A stretch of DNA of 64,000 bases from Sphingobacterium composti (GTDB lineage Bacteria; Bacteroidota; Bacteroidia; Sphingobacteriales; Sphingobacteriaceae), in contig NZ_WUQZ01000004.1 in NCBI RefSeq assembly GCF_009829075.1, positions 168,388 to 232,387 of the forward strand. Direction: 5' to 3'. Position 1 is the stretch's first letter. Every line of letters starts with the position of its first letter. Shown piece by piece: positions 1 to 10,300 of the stretch. Position numbers and translations under genes: made by a program. The notes under the pieces were generated by a model. The model was given only the letters and a program-made list of their open reading frames with translations, did not search any database and was not told the DNA's origin.

Positions 1-636
1 GCCCTTGTGAATTTTGATGAGGAATCTACTATAGCCGAATTTCCTTCAAACTTTGATTTTGTATTGAATAGTATTCCAGCAAGTTCTCGTTCTTCTATGG
101 AAGAAATAGCTATACGATTTCAAAATGTACGTCGATATTTGAATCAAATTCAGGTCAAGAAGCAGATATTTTTGAGTTCTATTGGTATTTATCCAGATAG
201 GGATGGAGTATTTGATGAAACTTATACAAAGTATTTGAATGAACGATTACTGTTAAGCGAAAACTCAATTCAACTTGATAATACATTTATTTATAGATTA
301 GGTGGATTGTTTGGAAAGAATAGAATTTTTGCTAAATATTTTTCGAATCGCGTATGTACTACAGGCGAACAACCTGCTAATTTTATTCATGTACATGATG
401 TAGTATCATTAATCGTAAAAGGATTTGAATCGGATTTAAATCATTCGATTTATAATCTTGTAGCACCCGATCATCCGACCAAGCAAGAAGTTATAATAGC
501 ATCTGCTAAAAAATACGGATTTGATTTACCCTCGACTTTTGATTCTGAAAATTCCTTTCAAAAAATAGTTGATGGTTCAAAAATAGTTAAGGAAATTAAT
601 TTTAGTTTTAAGTATTTTTCTCCTTTAAATTTTTAA
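1..636 (+). CDS. NAD-dependent epimerase/SDR-like protein, 5' end outside window
   Basis: The frame is open to the left edge (codons Ala-Leu-Val precede the first possible GTG at 7), so the N-terminus and its Rossmann glycine motif lie outside the window. The visible 211 residues look like the C-terminal part of an extended SDR / NAD-dependent epimerase of the YeeZ kind: the strand-turn FLSSIGIYPDRDGVFDE with the S-x-x-x-x-Y pattern, the YLNERLLL helix, the RLGGLFGKNR segment, and a late FIHVHDVVSLI segment, which in this family is the WIHVDDLV-type element. The usual active-site Tyr-x-x-x-Lys is not clearly kept (YLNERLL), as in other atypical extended SDRs. The substrate is unknown. The family call is moderate and no specific function is offered. 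Confidence 0.6.
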   Translation, partial: ALVNFDEESTIAEFPSNFDFVLNSIPASSRSSMEEIAIRFQNVRRYLNQIQVKKQIFLSSIGIYPDRDGVFDETYTKYLNERLLLSENSIQLDNTFIYRLGGLFGKNRIFAKYFSNRVCTTGEQPANFIHVHDVVSLIVKGFESDLNHSIYNLVAPDHPTKQEVIIASAKKYGFDLPSTFDSENSFQKIVDGSKIVKEINFSFKYFSPLNF

Positions 637-647
637 ACCTCAATATA

Positions 648-1470
648 ATGGCGAAAGATTATCATATCGTTTATGGAGATAATGCATAATCCTCCCTTAT
701 CCAATATTCTTCTATTGACTTTATAAGAGATGTTGTTGAAATTATTGTGTTGAAAGATAATCTGAATGAGGGTTTTTTGTTTGATTTAAAAACTTTACAA
801 GGGTTAGATGAGCGCATCGAATGGTTTGACAAATACTATAAATTTAAGGAGCATTATCGTGACAGAAAGTTTGATAATATTGTTATTCAATCAAAGCTTA
901 AAAAAATTACACCAGGAGATACTGTTTATTTATGGCTTGGTGATGAGGGGAATGAATATATTTGGATGTGTGCTATCTTAAATTTTCTATTAAAAACCAA
1001 ACTCTCTATTTATGTTATTGATTGGTCAAAAATATCCTTTAATAATTTTCACTATAAGGAATTATCCGCATATTCACTACAAGTAAGTGCACCTCAAGAC
1101 GTAATTTTGGCTTCTAAAAATTTCAGACGTTTAACAAATCCAGAGCAAAATATCTTCTCGGAATTATGGATAAATTTTTTAAAAAACAACAGTCCACTAA
1201 GAATTTTGAAGGAGTTATCTTCAATTTTGGAAACGGATATAGAATATTTATGATAATAATCTGATGAGTTTGACTACCTCATATTTTCAAAGAGCTGTTA
1301 TTATAGTAACCAAAACTTTTGGTATTCTATATCGTAAAAACTATTATTGTGGAATTGGGGAGGAATTTTTGTTGCGAAGATTAGAGGAATTATGTTTAAC
1401 GGGAAAATTAGTTGGAAGATTCTCTGAAAACGGTAATAGGTGGGATTTTGAAGTGCGATTAACAAACTAA
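648..1470 (+). pseudogene. DUF1835/DUF3658-family gene, broken by a stop and a frameshift
   Basis: An ATG at 648 opens MAKDYHIVYGDNA, the usual start of DUF1835 proteins, but codon 14 is TAA (687-689). The same frame then continues without a break (SSLIQYSS..., then VLKDNLNEGFLFDL from about 747) to TGA TAA TAA at 1251-1259. After that the frame still reads SDEFDYLIFS, and the homologous C-terminal part resumes in another frame at about 1285-1470 (YFQRAV..., EEFLLRRLEELCLTGKL, WDFEVRL), which fits the DUF3658 tail of the same family. So one gene of roughly 270 codons carries a nonsense codon, a stop cluster and a frame change. The molecular function of the family is not known. A GTG at 747 could still start a 168-residue fragment. 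Decay is the simplest reading; sequencing error is possible but would need several independent errors. Confidence 0.78.
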
Positions 1471-1472
1471 TT

Positions 1473-2255
1473 ATGTCAGATTTTAATATTAAAGATTTTT
1501 TAGATAACAAGGTTGATGAATACAATCAACCCAATTTCATACTCAATGACCCAATGTGTATTCCACATTTGTTTACAAAGAAGCAGGATATAGAAATAAT
1601 GGGGTTTATAGCTTCAATATTAGCTTGGGGACAGCGAAAAACCATTATCAACAAGTGTAAAGAGCTGATCGAGCGAATGGGGGGAAGTCCTTATGATTTT
1701 ATCATGCATCATCAGGAAGAAGATTTGAAATCTTTGTTGGGTTTCAAGCATCGGACTTTTAACGATACGGATTTGCTATATTTCGTGGAATTCTTTCGCT
1801 ATCACTATACGCGTTTTGACTCGTTAGAAGATGCATTTTTAATAGGGCAGGAGAATGTAAAACCTAAAGAAATTTCCATTGAAAAATCTTTGAATGAGTT
1901 TAAACAATATTTTTTCTCTTTGCCTGACTTTCCATTGCGTACTCACAAGCATGTTAGTTCACCAGCTCAAAAATCAACCTGTAAACGATTAAATATGTTT
2001 TTGCGTTGGATGGTGCGTCAAGATGATAAAGGTGTTGATTTTGGGATTTGGAATAGGATTGCTCCATCACAATTGATTTGTCCGTGTGATGTACACGTAG
2101 AACGTGTCGCGAGAAAGCTCCAGCTTATTACTCTAGATAAATTAACATGGAAGGCAGCGGTTGAGTTAACGGAAAATTTATTATTTTTAGATGAAAGTGA
2201 TCCTGTCAAATATGATTTTGCTCTATTTGGGTTGGGGGTTGAAAGAGAAATGTAA
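1473..2255 (+). CDS. TIGR02757 (DUF2400) family protein
   Basis: This 260-residue protein matches the usual length and pattern of TIGR02757 in Bacteroidota. Recognisable segments are FIASILAWGQRKTIINK (about 45-60), which resembles the helix-hairpin-helix DNA glycosylase fold, the HYTRFDSLEDAF segment, the SSPAQKSTCKRLNMFLRWMVR segment (about 160-180) and PCDVHVERVARKLQL near the C-terminus. The family is often described as distantly related to endonuclease III-type glycosylases and to archaeal Ogg, but no enzymatic role is established. It starts two bases after the DUF3658 remnant stop, so it was probably co-transcribed with the broken gene. The ATG at 1473 is the only sensible start. Confidence 0.85.
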   Translation: MSDFNIKDFLDNKVDEYNQPNFILNDPMCIPHLFTKKQDIEIMGFIASILAWGQRKTIINKCKELIERMGGSPYDFIMHHQEEDLKSLLGFKHRTFNDTDLLYFVEFFRYHYTRFDSLEDAFLIGQENVKPKEISIEKSLNEFKQYFFSLPDFPLRTHKHVSSPAQKSTCKRLNMFLRWMVRQDDKGVDFGIWNRIAPSQLICPCDVHVERVARKLQLITLDKLTWKAAVELTENLLFLDESDPVKYDFALFGLGVEREM

Positions 2256-2264
2256 ACTGATATT

Positions 2265-2642
2265 ATGCTTAAAACTCCTCTGTTTTTTGTGTTGAGCTTA
2301 GTGCTAATTGTAGTGAATAATTTGTTGTTTAGCATGCACGAAGGCGCAATTATTCATTGCATCCAAGTAATAGTCGGTATTTTGTTATGTTTTCATTTTA
2401 CCTGTAGTATTCTAAATACTACAGCGGATTTTCCTAAGCAATACGAAATTCCTCTATTTATAGGTTTTATCGTGGTAGCCCGATCAACTGAATCTATAAT
2501 TCGTAAGTCATTGATAAATTATTACCCAGATTTTTATCAAGATTATAAACTTTACATTTTTGCGATTGTACTTGCTATATTTTTAGTAGTTGTATACTTT
2601 TTACAAAAATCTATTAAAAGCTCAAACGAATCTTCCTCTTAG
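2265..2642 (+). CDS. Small four-helix inner-membrane protein, PsiE-like
   Basis: This 125-residue protein has four predicted membrane spans (about 5-22, 28-48, 62-80 and 95-115) and a short polar, serine-rich tail. The arrangement, with a basic patch after the third helix (VARSTESIIRKSL), resembles the PsiE family of small membrane proteins, but I see no diagnostic motif, so the name is only a suggestion. It begins nine bases after the TIGR02757 stop, consistent with the same transcript. It ends six bases before the convergent gap gene, with no clear terminator between them. Confidence 0.55.
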   Translation: MLKTPLFFVLSLVLIVVNNLLFSMHEGAIIHCIQVIVGILLCFHFTCSILNTTADFPKQYEIPLFIGFIVVARSTESIIRKSLINYYPDFYQDYKLYIFAIVLAIFLVVVYFLQKSIKSSNESSS

Positions 2643-2648
2643 TAGTTT

Positions 2649-3647
2649 TTATTGCTGACTTAATTTTTTCAAAATATCAACCAATCTATTTGAATAGCCA
2701 AATTCATTATCATACCAGCCCACAACTTTGACCAAACCGCCGATAATCGAAGTCAATTGTGCGTCAAAAACACATGAATATGGATTGTTAATAACGTCAA
2801 CTGATACAATAGGATCTTCAGTATAATAAAGCACCTGTTTTAATTTATTTTGAGCAGCTTCCTTGAATTTTTGGTTAATTTCTTCGACTGTAGTTTCCTT
2901 CTCAAGTGTACACGTAAAATCTGTTAATGAACCATTTAAGACAGGAACTCGGATTCCGGCACCACCTAATTTGCCTTCCAAGTGAGAAAATACATTTGTG
3001 ATTGCTTTAGCAGCGCCAGTGGTTGTTGGAATTATTGAAGAAGATGCGGCGCGAGCTCGACGTAAATCTCTATGTGGTGCATCATGAAGATTCTGATCAC
3101 CGGTCATTGAATGCACGGTGGTGATATAACCGTCTTTAATGCCCCAGTTTTCATCCAATATTTTTACTAATGGTGCAACATTGTTTGTTGTACAAGAGGC
3201 ATTAGAGAAAATAGGAGTATTCCAGTTAAAATCGGCGTCATTGATGCCAAGTACAACTGTAGGAATTTCTCTATCAGGTGATGGAGCAGAAATAATGACC
3301 TGCTTAGCACCGGATACTAAATGCAGTGAAGCTTTCTCTTTACTAGTAAAAAGACCTGTCGATTCTATTACAACATCAATACCCAAATCAGCCCATGGAA
3401 GTTTAGCAGGATCTTTTTCTTGCGTAACTAATATTTTATGACCATTTATAAATAGATGCTGTTCGTCGAATGAAACTTCTCCTTCGAAAGGACCATGAAC
3501 TGAATCATATTTAAATAAATGTGCTAAAGTAGATGTGTGTGTTAAATCATTAATAGCAACAACATCAATATTTGGCAAATTTCTTTTGAGCAAATTGCGA
3601 AGTGTGTGTCTTCCAATTCGCCCAAAACCATTTATTGCTATTTTCAT
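2649..3647 (-). CDS. gap: Type I glyceraldehyde-3-phosphate dehydrogenase
   Basis: This 332-residue GAPDH converts glyceraldehyde 3-phosphate to 1,3-bisphosphoglycerate in glycolysis. Visible landmarks are the N-terminal NAD-binding INGFGRIGR, Asp34 in AINDL (NAD rather than NADP preference), the catalytic Cys152 in NASCTTNN, His179 in TTVHSMTGDQ, and WYDNEFGYSNR near the end. Length is typical. It lies four bases downstream of the thioredoxin-like lipoprotein gene on the same strand, so the two probably share a transcript. Bacteroidota often carry two GAPDH genes, and nothing here tells whether this copy serves glycolysis or gluconeogenesis. Confidence 0.97.
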   Translation of the reverse strand: MKIAINGFGRIGRHTLRNLLKRNLPNIDVVAINDLTHTSTLAHLFKYDSVHGPFEGEVSFDEQHLFINGHKILVTQEKDPAKLPWADLGIDVVIESTGLFTSKEKASLHLVSGAKQVIISAPSPDREIPTVVLGINDADFNWNTPIFSNASCTTNNVAPLVKILDENWGIKDGYITTVHSMTGDQNLHDAPHRDLRRARAASSSIIPTTTGAAKAITNVFSHLEGKLGGAGIRVPVLNGSLTDFTCTLEKETTVEEINQKFKEAAQNKLKQVLYYTEDPIVSVDVINNPYSCVFDAQLTSIIGGLVKVVGWYDNEFGYSNRLVDILKKLSQQ

Positions 3648-3651
3648 CGAG

Positions 3652-4284
3652 TTATTTAGTATATTCTGTTAGAATAAAATCGATTTTTTTCTCTCCATCC
3701 CAGTGAGATTGTAATTTGCCTTCAGCTGAATAAACATAATTAGCTGGGAATTGCTTTGGTACATGTATTTTTTGAATAAAATCTTGGTTTCTATCGTACA
3801 ATACTTCCACATTAGGTTTTCCTACTAATTCTTTTCCAAATGTTTCTAAGAAATTAGCCATTAATGCCGGATCATTCATCGAAACGAAATAGATGTTTAC
3901 GTTCTTTAGCTTATCGTAGTTTTTGCCTAATAACCCTGCTTCTAATTGACAATGTCCACAGCTGGGATCAAATAGAATAAATACTGTTTTTTTCCCTTTT
4001 GGAATGTCTTGATTCGTGAAAGAAATGCCCGATTTTACTTTATAAAATTTGAATTCAGGTAAAATTTGTGCTGGGGATTTTTGAGATAGTTCCTCAATTT
4101 TTTTTTGTTGTTCTGTTTGAGAAGCGGTATGGTTGTGCGCACTGTGATCGTGTCCTGCATGATCGTGACCATCATGATTTTCTACGTTTTCAGTCGCGTT
4201 AGTATTCGTATTAGAAGAATTTGAGCAACTCGAAAATCCAAGAACAGTACTTAGTAAGAGAGTTGATAGCATCATTTTTTTCAT
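3652..4284 (-). CDS. Thioredoxin-fold lipoprotein with histidine-rich linker
   Basis: This is a 210-residue envelope protein. A lipoprotein signal ends at Cys20 (LGFSSC). Next comes a linker at about 37-52 in which His alternates with Asp, Gly and Ala (HDGHDHAGHDHSAHNH), a likely metal-binding stretch. The rest is a thioredoxin-like domain with a Cys109-Gly-His-Cys112 motif after FILFDPS, as in TlpA/AhpC-TSA-type proteins, and the cis-Pro segment KQFPANYVY. It probably acts as a periplasmic thiol-disulfide protein; the partner is unknown. It is followed by gap after four bases and has its own TAnnTTTG promoter upstream. The histidine linker suggests a link with copper or zinc, but that is an inference. 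Confidence 0.8.
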   Translation of the reverse strand: MKKMMLSTLLLSTVLGFSSCSNSSNTNTNATENVENHDGHDHAGHDHSAHNHTASQTEQQKKIEELSQKSPAQILPEFKFYKVKSGISFTNQDIPKGKKTVFILFDPSCGHCQLEAGLLGKNYDKLKNVNIYFVSMNDPALMANFLETFGKELVGKPNVEVLYDRNQDFIQKIHVPKQFPANYVYSAEGKLQSHWDGEKKIDFILTEYTK

Positions 4285-4302
4285 ATAAAATAGTTATTTT
4301 GA

Positions 4303-4310
4303 CAAATCTA
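4303..4310 (-). promoter_or_regulatory. Promoter -7 element for the thioredoxin-like lipoprotein and gap
   Basis: On the minus strand this reads TAGATTTG, a full match to the Bacteroidota -7 consensus TAnnTTTG, 19 bases upstream of the lipoprotein ATG. No clear TTG is seen at the -33 distance. Confidence 0.55.
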
Positions 4311-4370
4311 TAAAAAATATGTGGGTATGGTAAGAATGCTGTTATTTATGATGAATTTGTGATAAATAGA

Positions 4371-4397
4371 AAAGGGTTATCATAATGATAACCCTTT
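4371..4397 (-). terminator. Hairpin terminator downstream of secDF
   Basis: A 13-bp perfect inverted repeat (AAAGGGTTATCAT and its complement, one-base loop centre) lies 22 bases past the secDF stop. Read on the minus strand it is followed by TTTTCTATTTAT, a fair rho-independent terminator. Confidence 0.75.
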
Positions 4398-4418
4398 CAA
4401 ATATGTTTTAATTAGTTG

Positions 4419-7406
4419 TTATGGAGTAACAACTTTAGCTTCTGCAGATTTTGGTTTAGCAATATTTGCATTGTTCTTACCTAAATCATATACAGATGGC
4501 GCAGCCAACATGATTGAAGAATAAGTACCTACAACAATACCTATCAAGATTGCAAATGCAAATCCTCTGATTACCTCACCGCCAAATATAAATAACACCA
4601 CTAATACGAAGATTAAAGTCAGTGACGTAATAATTGTACGGCTTAGTGTAGTATTAATAGCATGATTAATAACTTCACCGAAACTCTTATGCAAACCAGC
4701 TGATTTATTAATTTCTTCGCGGATACGGTCGAATACAACAACGGTATCATTCACCGAATAACCTAATACGGTCAAGAATGCAGCAACGAAATGTTGGTCA
4801 ATATCTAATGAGAAAGGAACGATTCCATCAAGTAATGAGAATAAACCCAATAAAATCAATCCATCATGTATTGTTGCGATAGCAGCTCCAGCCGAATATT
4901 GCCATTTGTGGAAACGAACTAATATGTATACCGCAATAATTAAAATTGATATTACTGCTGACCATGCTGCTCTTTCTGTAATATCAGAAGCTATAGATGG
5001 TCCTACTTTTTGAGAAGAAAGGATTTCATACTTGTTTCCTGAAATTTTTTCTAATCCTGTGTTTAATTTCGCTAATACCTCTGCGTCCGCTTCATCAGAA
5101 GTTTCTTCGATATGGTAAGTAGTCGTTACACGTACTTGATTTGAGCTACCAAAAGTCTTAACCTCTGTTGAAGACTCGAAGACCTCATCTAAGTTTTTAC
5201 GAACTTCTTCTAAGTTCACAGGCTTATCATAACGAACAGTATATGTTCTTCCTCCTTGAAAATCTACACCCAGACTAAATCCTTTTGTAAAAATTGAGAT
5301 TAAAGAGACTGCAATAGCTACTAATGAAATTGTGTAGTATAATTTACGTTTTTTGATGAATTGATAATTCGCACCAAGTAACGTATTAGCTGACCAAGGG
5401 TATGAAACACTTATTTTCATTTCTCTTTTAAGCATGAATTCGAAAATCAAGCGAGAAATAAAGATTGAAGTAAATAATGATGTAATAATACCAACCATCA
5501 ATGTAGTTGCGAATCCTAAAATTGGTCCAGATCCGAAGATGAATAATACAACACCAACTAAAAAAGTAGTGATCTGCGAGTCTAAGATTGATGACATCGC
5601 ATGTTTATAACCTTCTTCAATAGCTTGCTTGATATTTTTACCATTTCGGATTTCTTCACGTATACGTTCGTAAATAAGTACGTTCGCATCTACCGCAGTA
5701 CCCATTGTTAATACGATACCGGCAATACCTGGTAATGTTAATACCGCATTCAGCGAAGCTAAAATACCCATCAAGAAGAATACGTTGAAAATAACTGCAA
5801 TATTTGCAGCCCATCCAGCACGGTTGTAATACGCTACCATGAATAGCATTACCACAACAACAGCAATCATAGATGAATTTAAACCTGCGTCAATAGCTGC
5901 TTGCCCCAAAGAAGGACCTACAATTGCTTCCTCTACGATTTTTGCAGTAGTGGGTAGACGACCTGCTTTTAAGACGTTAGCTAAATCCTTAGTGTCTTCA
6001 ATCGTGAAGTTACCTGAGATAGAAGAGCTTCCACCAGCGATTTCTGATTGCACATTAGGCGCCGAATATACCACATTGTCTAGTACAATAGCAATAGCTT
6101 CTTTTTTCTGTGCTGCTTTAGCTGTTACTCGGCGCCATTCTTTAGCACCGTATGAGTTCATTTTCATACTTACTACAGGAGAATTGGTTTGCTGATCAAA
6201 CTCATCTCTAGCGTCAGTAATTACATCACCTGATAGTACTGAGCCAGACTCACCTGCGCCAACTTTGATAGCATACAATGCTAACGACTCAGAATTTGAC
6301 TCTGGTTTTACTGCCCACAGTAATTTAAGGTTAGCAGGAATTATAGACTTAACCTCAGGTCTAGCAAAATATGCATTAACTTTTGCAGTATCTTTTAATG
6401 CTGCAGATCCAACCATTGGTCCAGGAATTAATTCTGGTTGGCCAGTTGGTCCTTGATAAACAGCAGGGTATAATACGCTAAATAAAGGGTTTTGCGCTGT
6501 TAGGTTTGCAAGAGCTGCCGAAGAATCCGTCTTTGCAGATTTATTACCACCTAGATTAGCTAATAAATTTTCTTTTTTAGTTGTATCTGCTACAGTTGAA
6601 TCTGATTTGGCAATTGCATTATCTGTAGATTTTAGCGATGTAGCTAATGTATTATTAATACTATTTAATACACCATGAACTTCAACATTATTATATGTTT
6701 CAAAGAATTCTAATTTAGCAGAACCTTGTAATAATTTACGAACACGATCTGCATCGTTTACACCTGGTAATTCGATTAAAATACGGTTGGTTCCTTGTTG
6801 AATCTGAATATTAGGAGATGCTACACCAAATTTGTCTATACGGGTACGCAATACTTTGAATGAATTTTGAATTGCGTTATCAGCTTCAACTTGTAAGAAA
6901 TTTTTAACATCCGATTCTGAACTAGTGCTACTAATTAAGTTTGAATTATCTTTTGTAGCAAAGAATGATGCTAATGATGAAGTTGCACCTGACGCTTTGT
7001 ATTCGTCAATAAATAAATCAACAATAGATTTGTTTGTCGATGTACTTTTCTGAATTGCTGCATTTAGCGCAGTGTTGAATTTTTCATCTTTCGTATTATT
7101 CGCTAGGTTGCGAATCAACTCGTCCAATGAAATTTCCATTGTTACGTTCATACCACCTTTTAGGTCTAGACCTAATGGCAACTCTTGTGCTTTACATTCT
7201 CTGTAGGTAAATTTAGCAACACCTAAATTATACACTACTTCCCCAGCGATAGAATCCAAATACGCTTTTTCTTTGGCGATATCTCCGCCAGCGTATGCTT
7301 GTGCGTCACGCTCTACTTTTCTTGTAACAAATGTAAATGATAACGCATATAGACAGGCTACTGTCAATATGGCTACCAGAAATTTAATCAGCCCTTTGCT
7401 CTGCAT
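4419..7406 (-). CDS. secDF: Protein translocase subunit SecDF (fused)
   Basis: This 995-residue fusion of SecD and SecF uses the proton motive force to pull exported proteins through SecYEG from the periplasmic side. SecD landmarks are GLDLKGGMNV (about 77-86), the P1 domain motif ELPGVNDADRVRKLL, and GTAVDANVLIYERIREE in the fourth transmembrane region. The SecF half begins with GVDFQGGRTY and has SVNDTVVVFDRIREE. There are six membrane spans in each half. Between about residues 245 and 320 the P1 domain carries an Ala/Ser/Asp/Lys-rich insertion of low complexity, as is common in Bacteroidota SecDF. The gene stands alone with its own promoter and terminator. Confidence 0.97.
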   Translation of the reverse strand: MQSKGLIKFLVAILTVACLYALSFTFVTRKVERDAQAYAGGDIAKEKAYLDSIAGEVVYNLGVAKFTYRECKAQELPLGLDLKGGMNVTMEISLDELIRNLANNTKDEKFNTALNAAIQKSTSTNKSIVDLFIDEYKASGATSSLASFFATKDNSNLISSTSSESDVKNFLQVEADNAIQNSFKVLRTRIDKFGVASPNIQIQQGTNRILIELPGVNDADRVRKLLQGSAKLEFFETYNNVEVHGVLNSINNTLATSLKSTDNAIAKSDSTVADTTKKENLLANLGGNKSAKTDSSAALANLTAQNPLFSVLYPAVYQGPTGQPELIPGPMVGSAALKDTAKVNAYFARPEVKSIIPANLKLLWAVKPESNSESLALYAIKVGAGESGSVLSGDVITDARDEFDQQTNSPVVSMKMNSYGAKEWRRVTAKAAQKKEAIAIVLDNVVYSAPNVQSEIAGGSSSISGNFTIEDTKDLANVLKAGRLPTTAKIVEEAIVGPSLGQAAIDAGLNSSMIAVVVVMLFMVAYYNRAGWAANIAVIFNVFFLMGILASLNAVLTLPGIAGIVLTMGTAVDANVLIYERIREEIRNGKNIKQAIEEGYKHAMSSILDSQITTFLVGVVLFIFGSGPILGFATTLMVGIITSLFTSIFISRLIFEFMLKREMKISVSYPWSANTLLGANYQFIKKRKLYYTISLVAIAVSLISIFTKGFSLGVDFQGGRTYTVRYDKPVNLEEVRKNLDEVFESSTEVKTFGSSNQVRVTTTYHIEETSDEADAEVLAKLNTGLEKISGNKYEILSSQKVGPSIASDITERAAWSAVISILIIAVYILVRFHKWQYSAGAAIATIHDGLILLGLFSLLDGIVPFSLDIDQHFVAAFLTVLGYSVNDTVVVFDRIREEINKSAGLHKSFGEVINHAINTTLSRTIITSLTLIFVLVVLFIFGGEVIRGFAFAILIGIVVGTYSSIMLAAPSVYDLGKNNANIAKPKSAEAKVVTP

Positions 7407-7482
7407 TTTCTTATTCGTCTATTAATTTGATATAGTTTATGTTTTATTACGATGTAATGATAAAAATATTTACCAAGATTCG

Positions 7483-7515
7483 CAAAGGTATAAAAAAAAT
7501 ACAGAAAGAAAACAA
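7483..7515 (-). promoter_or_regulatory. Promoter of secDF
   Basis: On the minus strand TACCTTTG (7483-7490) matches the -7 consensus TAnnTTTG, and a TTG (7513-7515) lies 22 bases upstream of it. The distance to the secDF start is 76 bases. Confidence 0.65.
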
Positions 7516-7582
7516 TAGTGTAATTAGATTAACTATATAAGGTCTATACAGTTATAGGGTGTAAAAAAAGAAGAAAAAATTA

Positions 7583-7606
7583 AAAGGGAATCATTCGATT
7601 CCCTTT
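7583..7606 (-). terminator. Hairpin terminator downstream of the outer-membrane protein gene
   Basis: A 10-bp stem (AAAGGGAATC with a four-base loop) lies 15 bases after the stop of the 7622-8098 gene. On the minus strand it is followed by TTAATTTTTTC. Confidence 0.7.
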
Positions 7607-7621
7607 CAAAACGTAAAGATA

Positions 7622-8098
7622 TTATCTTAATACATATTTTACACCGAAGGTGAAACCATCACCATGGAAGCCTGTATCATGATTTAAGCCTAAATATGGC
7701 TTATAATCTAAATGTAATGCTAATGGGATAGTAGGGATTTTATATTCCAAACCTACTTGCGGACGAAGTCCAATTAATGTGTGACCATCACCATCACCAG
7801 TCCAAAATCCTACTTGAGCACCAACACCAGCATACCAATGTAATCCTTCAGCACCTTGAAAAGGTCTTTCATACTGCCAGTCAGCTCCTAATGAAACCCA
7901 CTTGTTGTTAAAAGCAGCTTGCAATTGTAATGCTTGAGGACCTTGTAAAGCTGTTTTGTATTGTATACCTACGTTTGCTCCGTCATTTCCGTCAAATACA
8001 ACACCTAAAGCTGATTTGAATGGAGTTTGTGCTTTTGCCTCGTTAGCACCTAAAGTTAATGCAGCAACTGCGATCAAGGATAAAAATACTTTTTTCAT
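7622..8098 (-). CDS. Small outer-membrane beta-barrel protein
   Basis: This 158-residue protein has a clear signal peptide (about 1-23, ending AKAQ). The mature part is made of alternating hydrophobic/polar strands rich in Gly and aromatic residues (VGIQYKTAL, WVSLGADWQYERPF, WYAGVGAQVGFW) and ends in FGVKYVLR, as expected for an eight-strand outer-membrane barrel of the porin/OmpW-like kind. I recognise no specific family and no ligand. It stands alone between two terminator/promoter pairs, with a TAnnTTTG element upstream. Likely role: structural or pore-forming outer-membrane protein (inference from fold only). Confidence 0.75.
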   Translation of the reverse strand: MKKVFLSLIAVAALTLGANEAKAQTPFKSALGVVFDGNDGANVGIQYKTALQGPQALQLQAAFNNKWVSLGADWQYERPFQGAEGLHWYAGVGAQVGFWTGDGDGHTLIGLRPQVGLEYKIPTIPLALHLDYKPYLGLNHDTGFHGDGFTFGVKYVLR

Positions 8099-9890
<1,792 letters not shown>

Positions 9891-9917
9891 AACTTCGAAT
9901 AAACGATATTTTTATTC

Positions 9918-9946
9918 AAAGCCTAGAGATTTCTAGGCTTTTTTTT
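9918..9946 (+). terminator. Rho-independent terminator of guaB
   Basis: A 10-bp stem AAAGCCTAGA with loop GATT is followed by a run of T residues, 27 bases after the guaB stop. Confidence 0.85.
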
Positions 9947-10015
9947 GTTCTAATTTTTAAATTTATTAAATTAGTATTTCTAGTAATCAATTTATATTCA
10001 CTAATACAATTTATT

Positions 10016-10132
10016 ATGGGAAAGGGAGATAGAAAAACTACTAAAGGAAAAATTATTATGGGTTCTTATGGTAAAAAGCGCCCAGGTAAGAAAGCATTCA
10101 AGAAAAAGGATGCCTCTAAAGAGACAGAATAA
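10016..10132 (+). CDS. 30S ribosomal protein bTHX
   Basis: This very short gene encodes 38 residues. The protein begins MGKGDRKTTKGKIIMGSYGK and continues with KRPGKKAFKKKD. The pattern GKGD-x-K(T/S)-x-x-GKI-x-x-GS(Y/F)G-x-x-RP is the signature of bTHX (Thx), a small basic peptide bound to the head of the 30S subunit in Thermus and widely found in Bacteroidota. It lies between the guaB terminator and its own hairpin terminator, so it is a separate transcription unit. It is easily missed because of its size. Confidence 0.93.
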   Translation: MGKGDRKTTKGKIIMGSYGKKRPGKKAFKKKDASKETE

Positions 10133-10162
10133 AGCAACCTAAAAGGTTGCTTTATTTTTTTT
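10131..10162 (+). terminator. Rho-independent terminator of the bTHX gene
   Basis: A 10-bp stem AAAGCAACCT / AGGTTGCTTT begins at the stop codon and is followed by a T-rich tract. Confidence 0.85.
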
Positions 10163-10221
10163 GGTTAATTTTAATTTTTTATCAAAAGCTGTGTTTTAAT
10201 TTTATTTTCATAAAAAAAGAC

Positions 10222-10251
10222 TTGAAAAAATATAAAATTTGCATACATTTG
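10222..10251 (+). promoter_or_regulatory. Promoter of ppc
   Basis: TTG (10222-10224), a 19-base spacer and TACATTTG (10244-10251) fit the Bacteroidota promoter consensus well. The ppc ATG is 50 bases downstream. Confidence 0.7.
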
Positions 10252-10300
10252 GGTTGGATAATATTTTTTCACCTTTACCAAGATATTAATAAAAATCATA

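Noticed and set aside
2018-2335. Long open frame opposite the TIGR02757 gene
   Set aside because: It lies antisense to a well-recognised family protein, has no recognisable domain and no promoter.
5839-6456. Two plus-strand open frames inside secDF
   Set aside because: They are antisense to conserved SecD sequence and have no family pattern.
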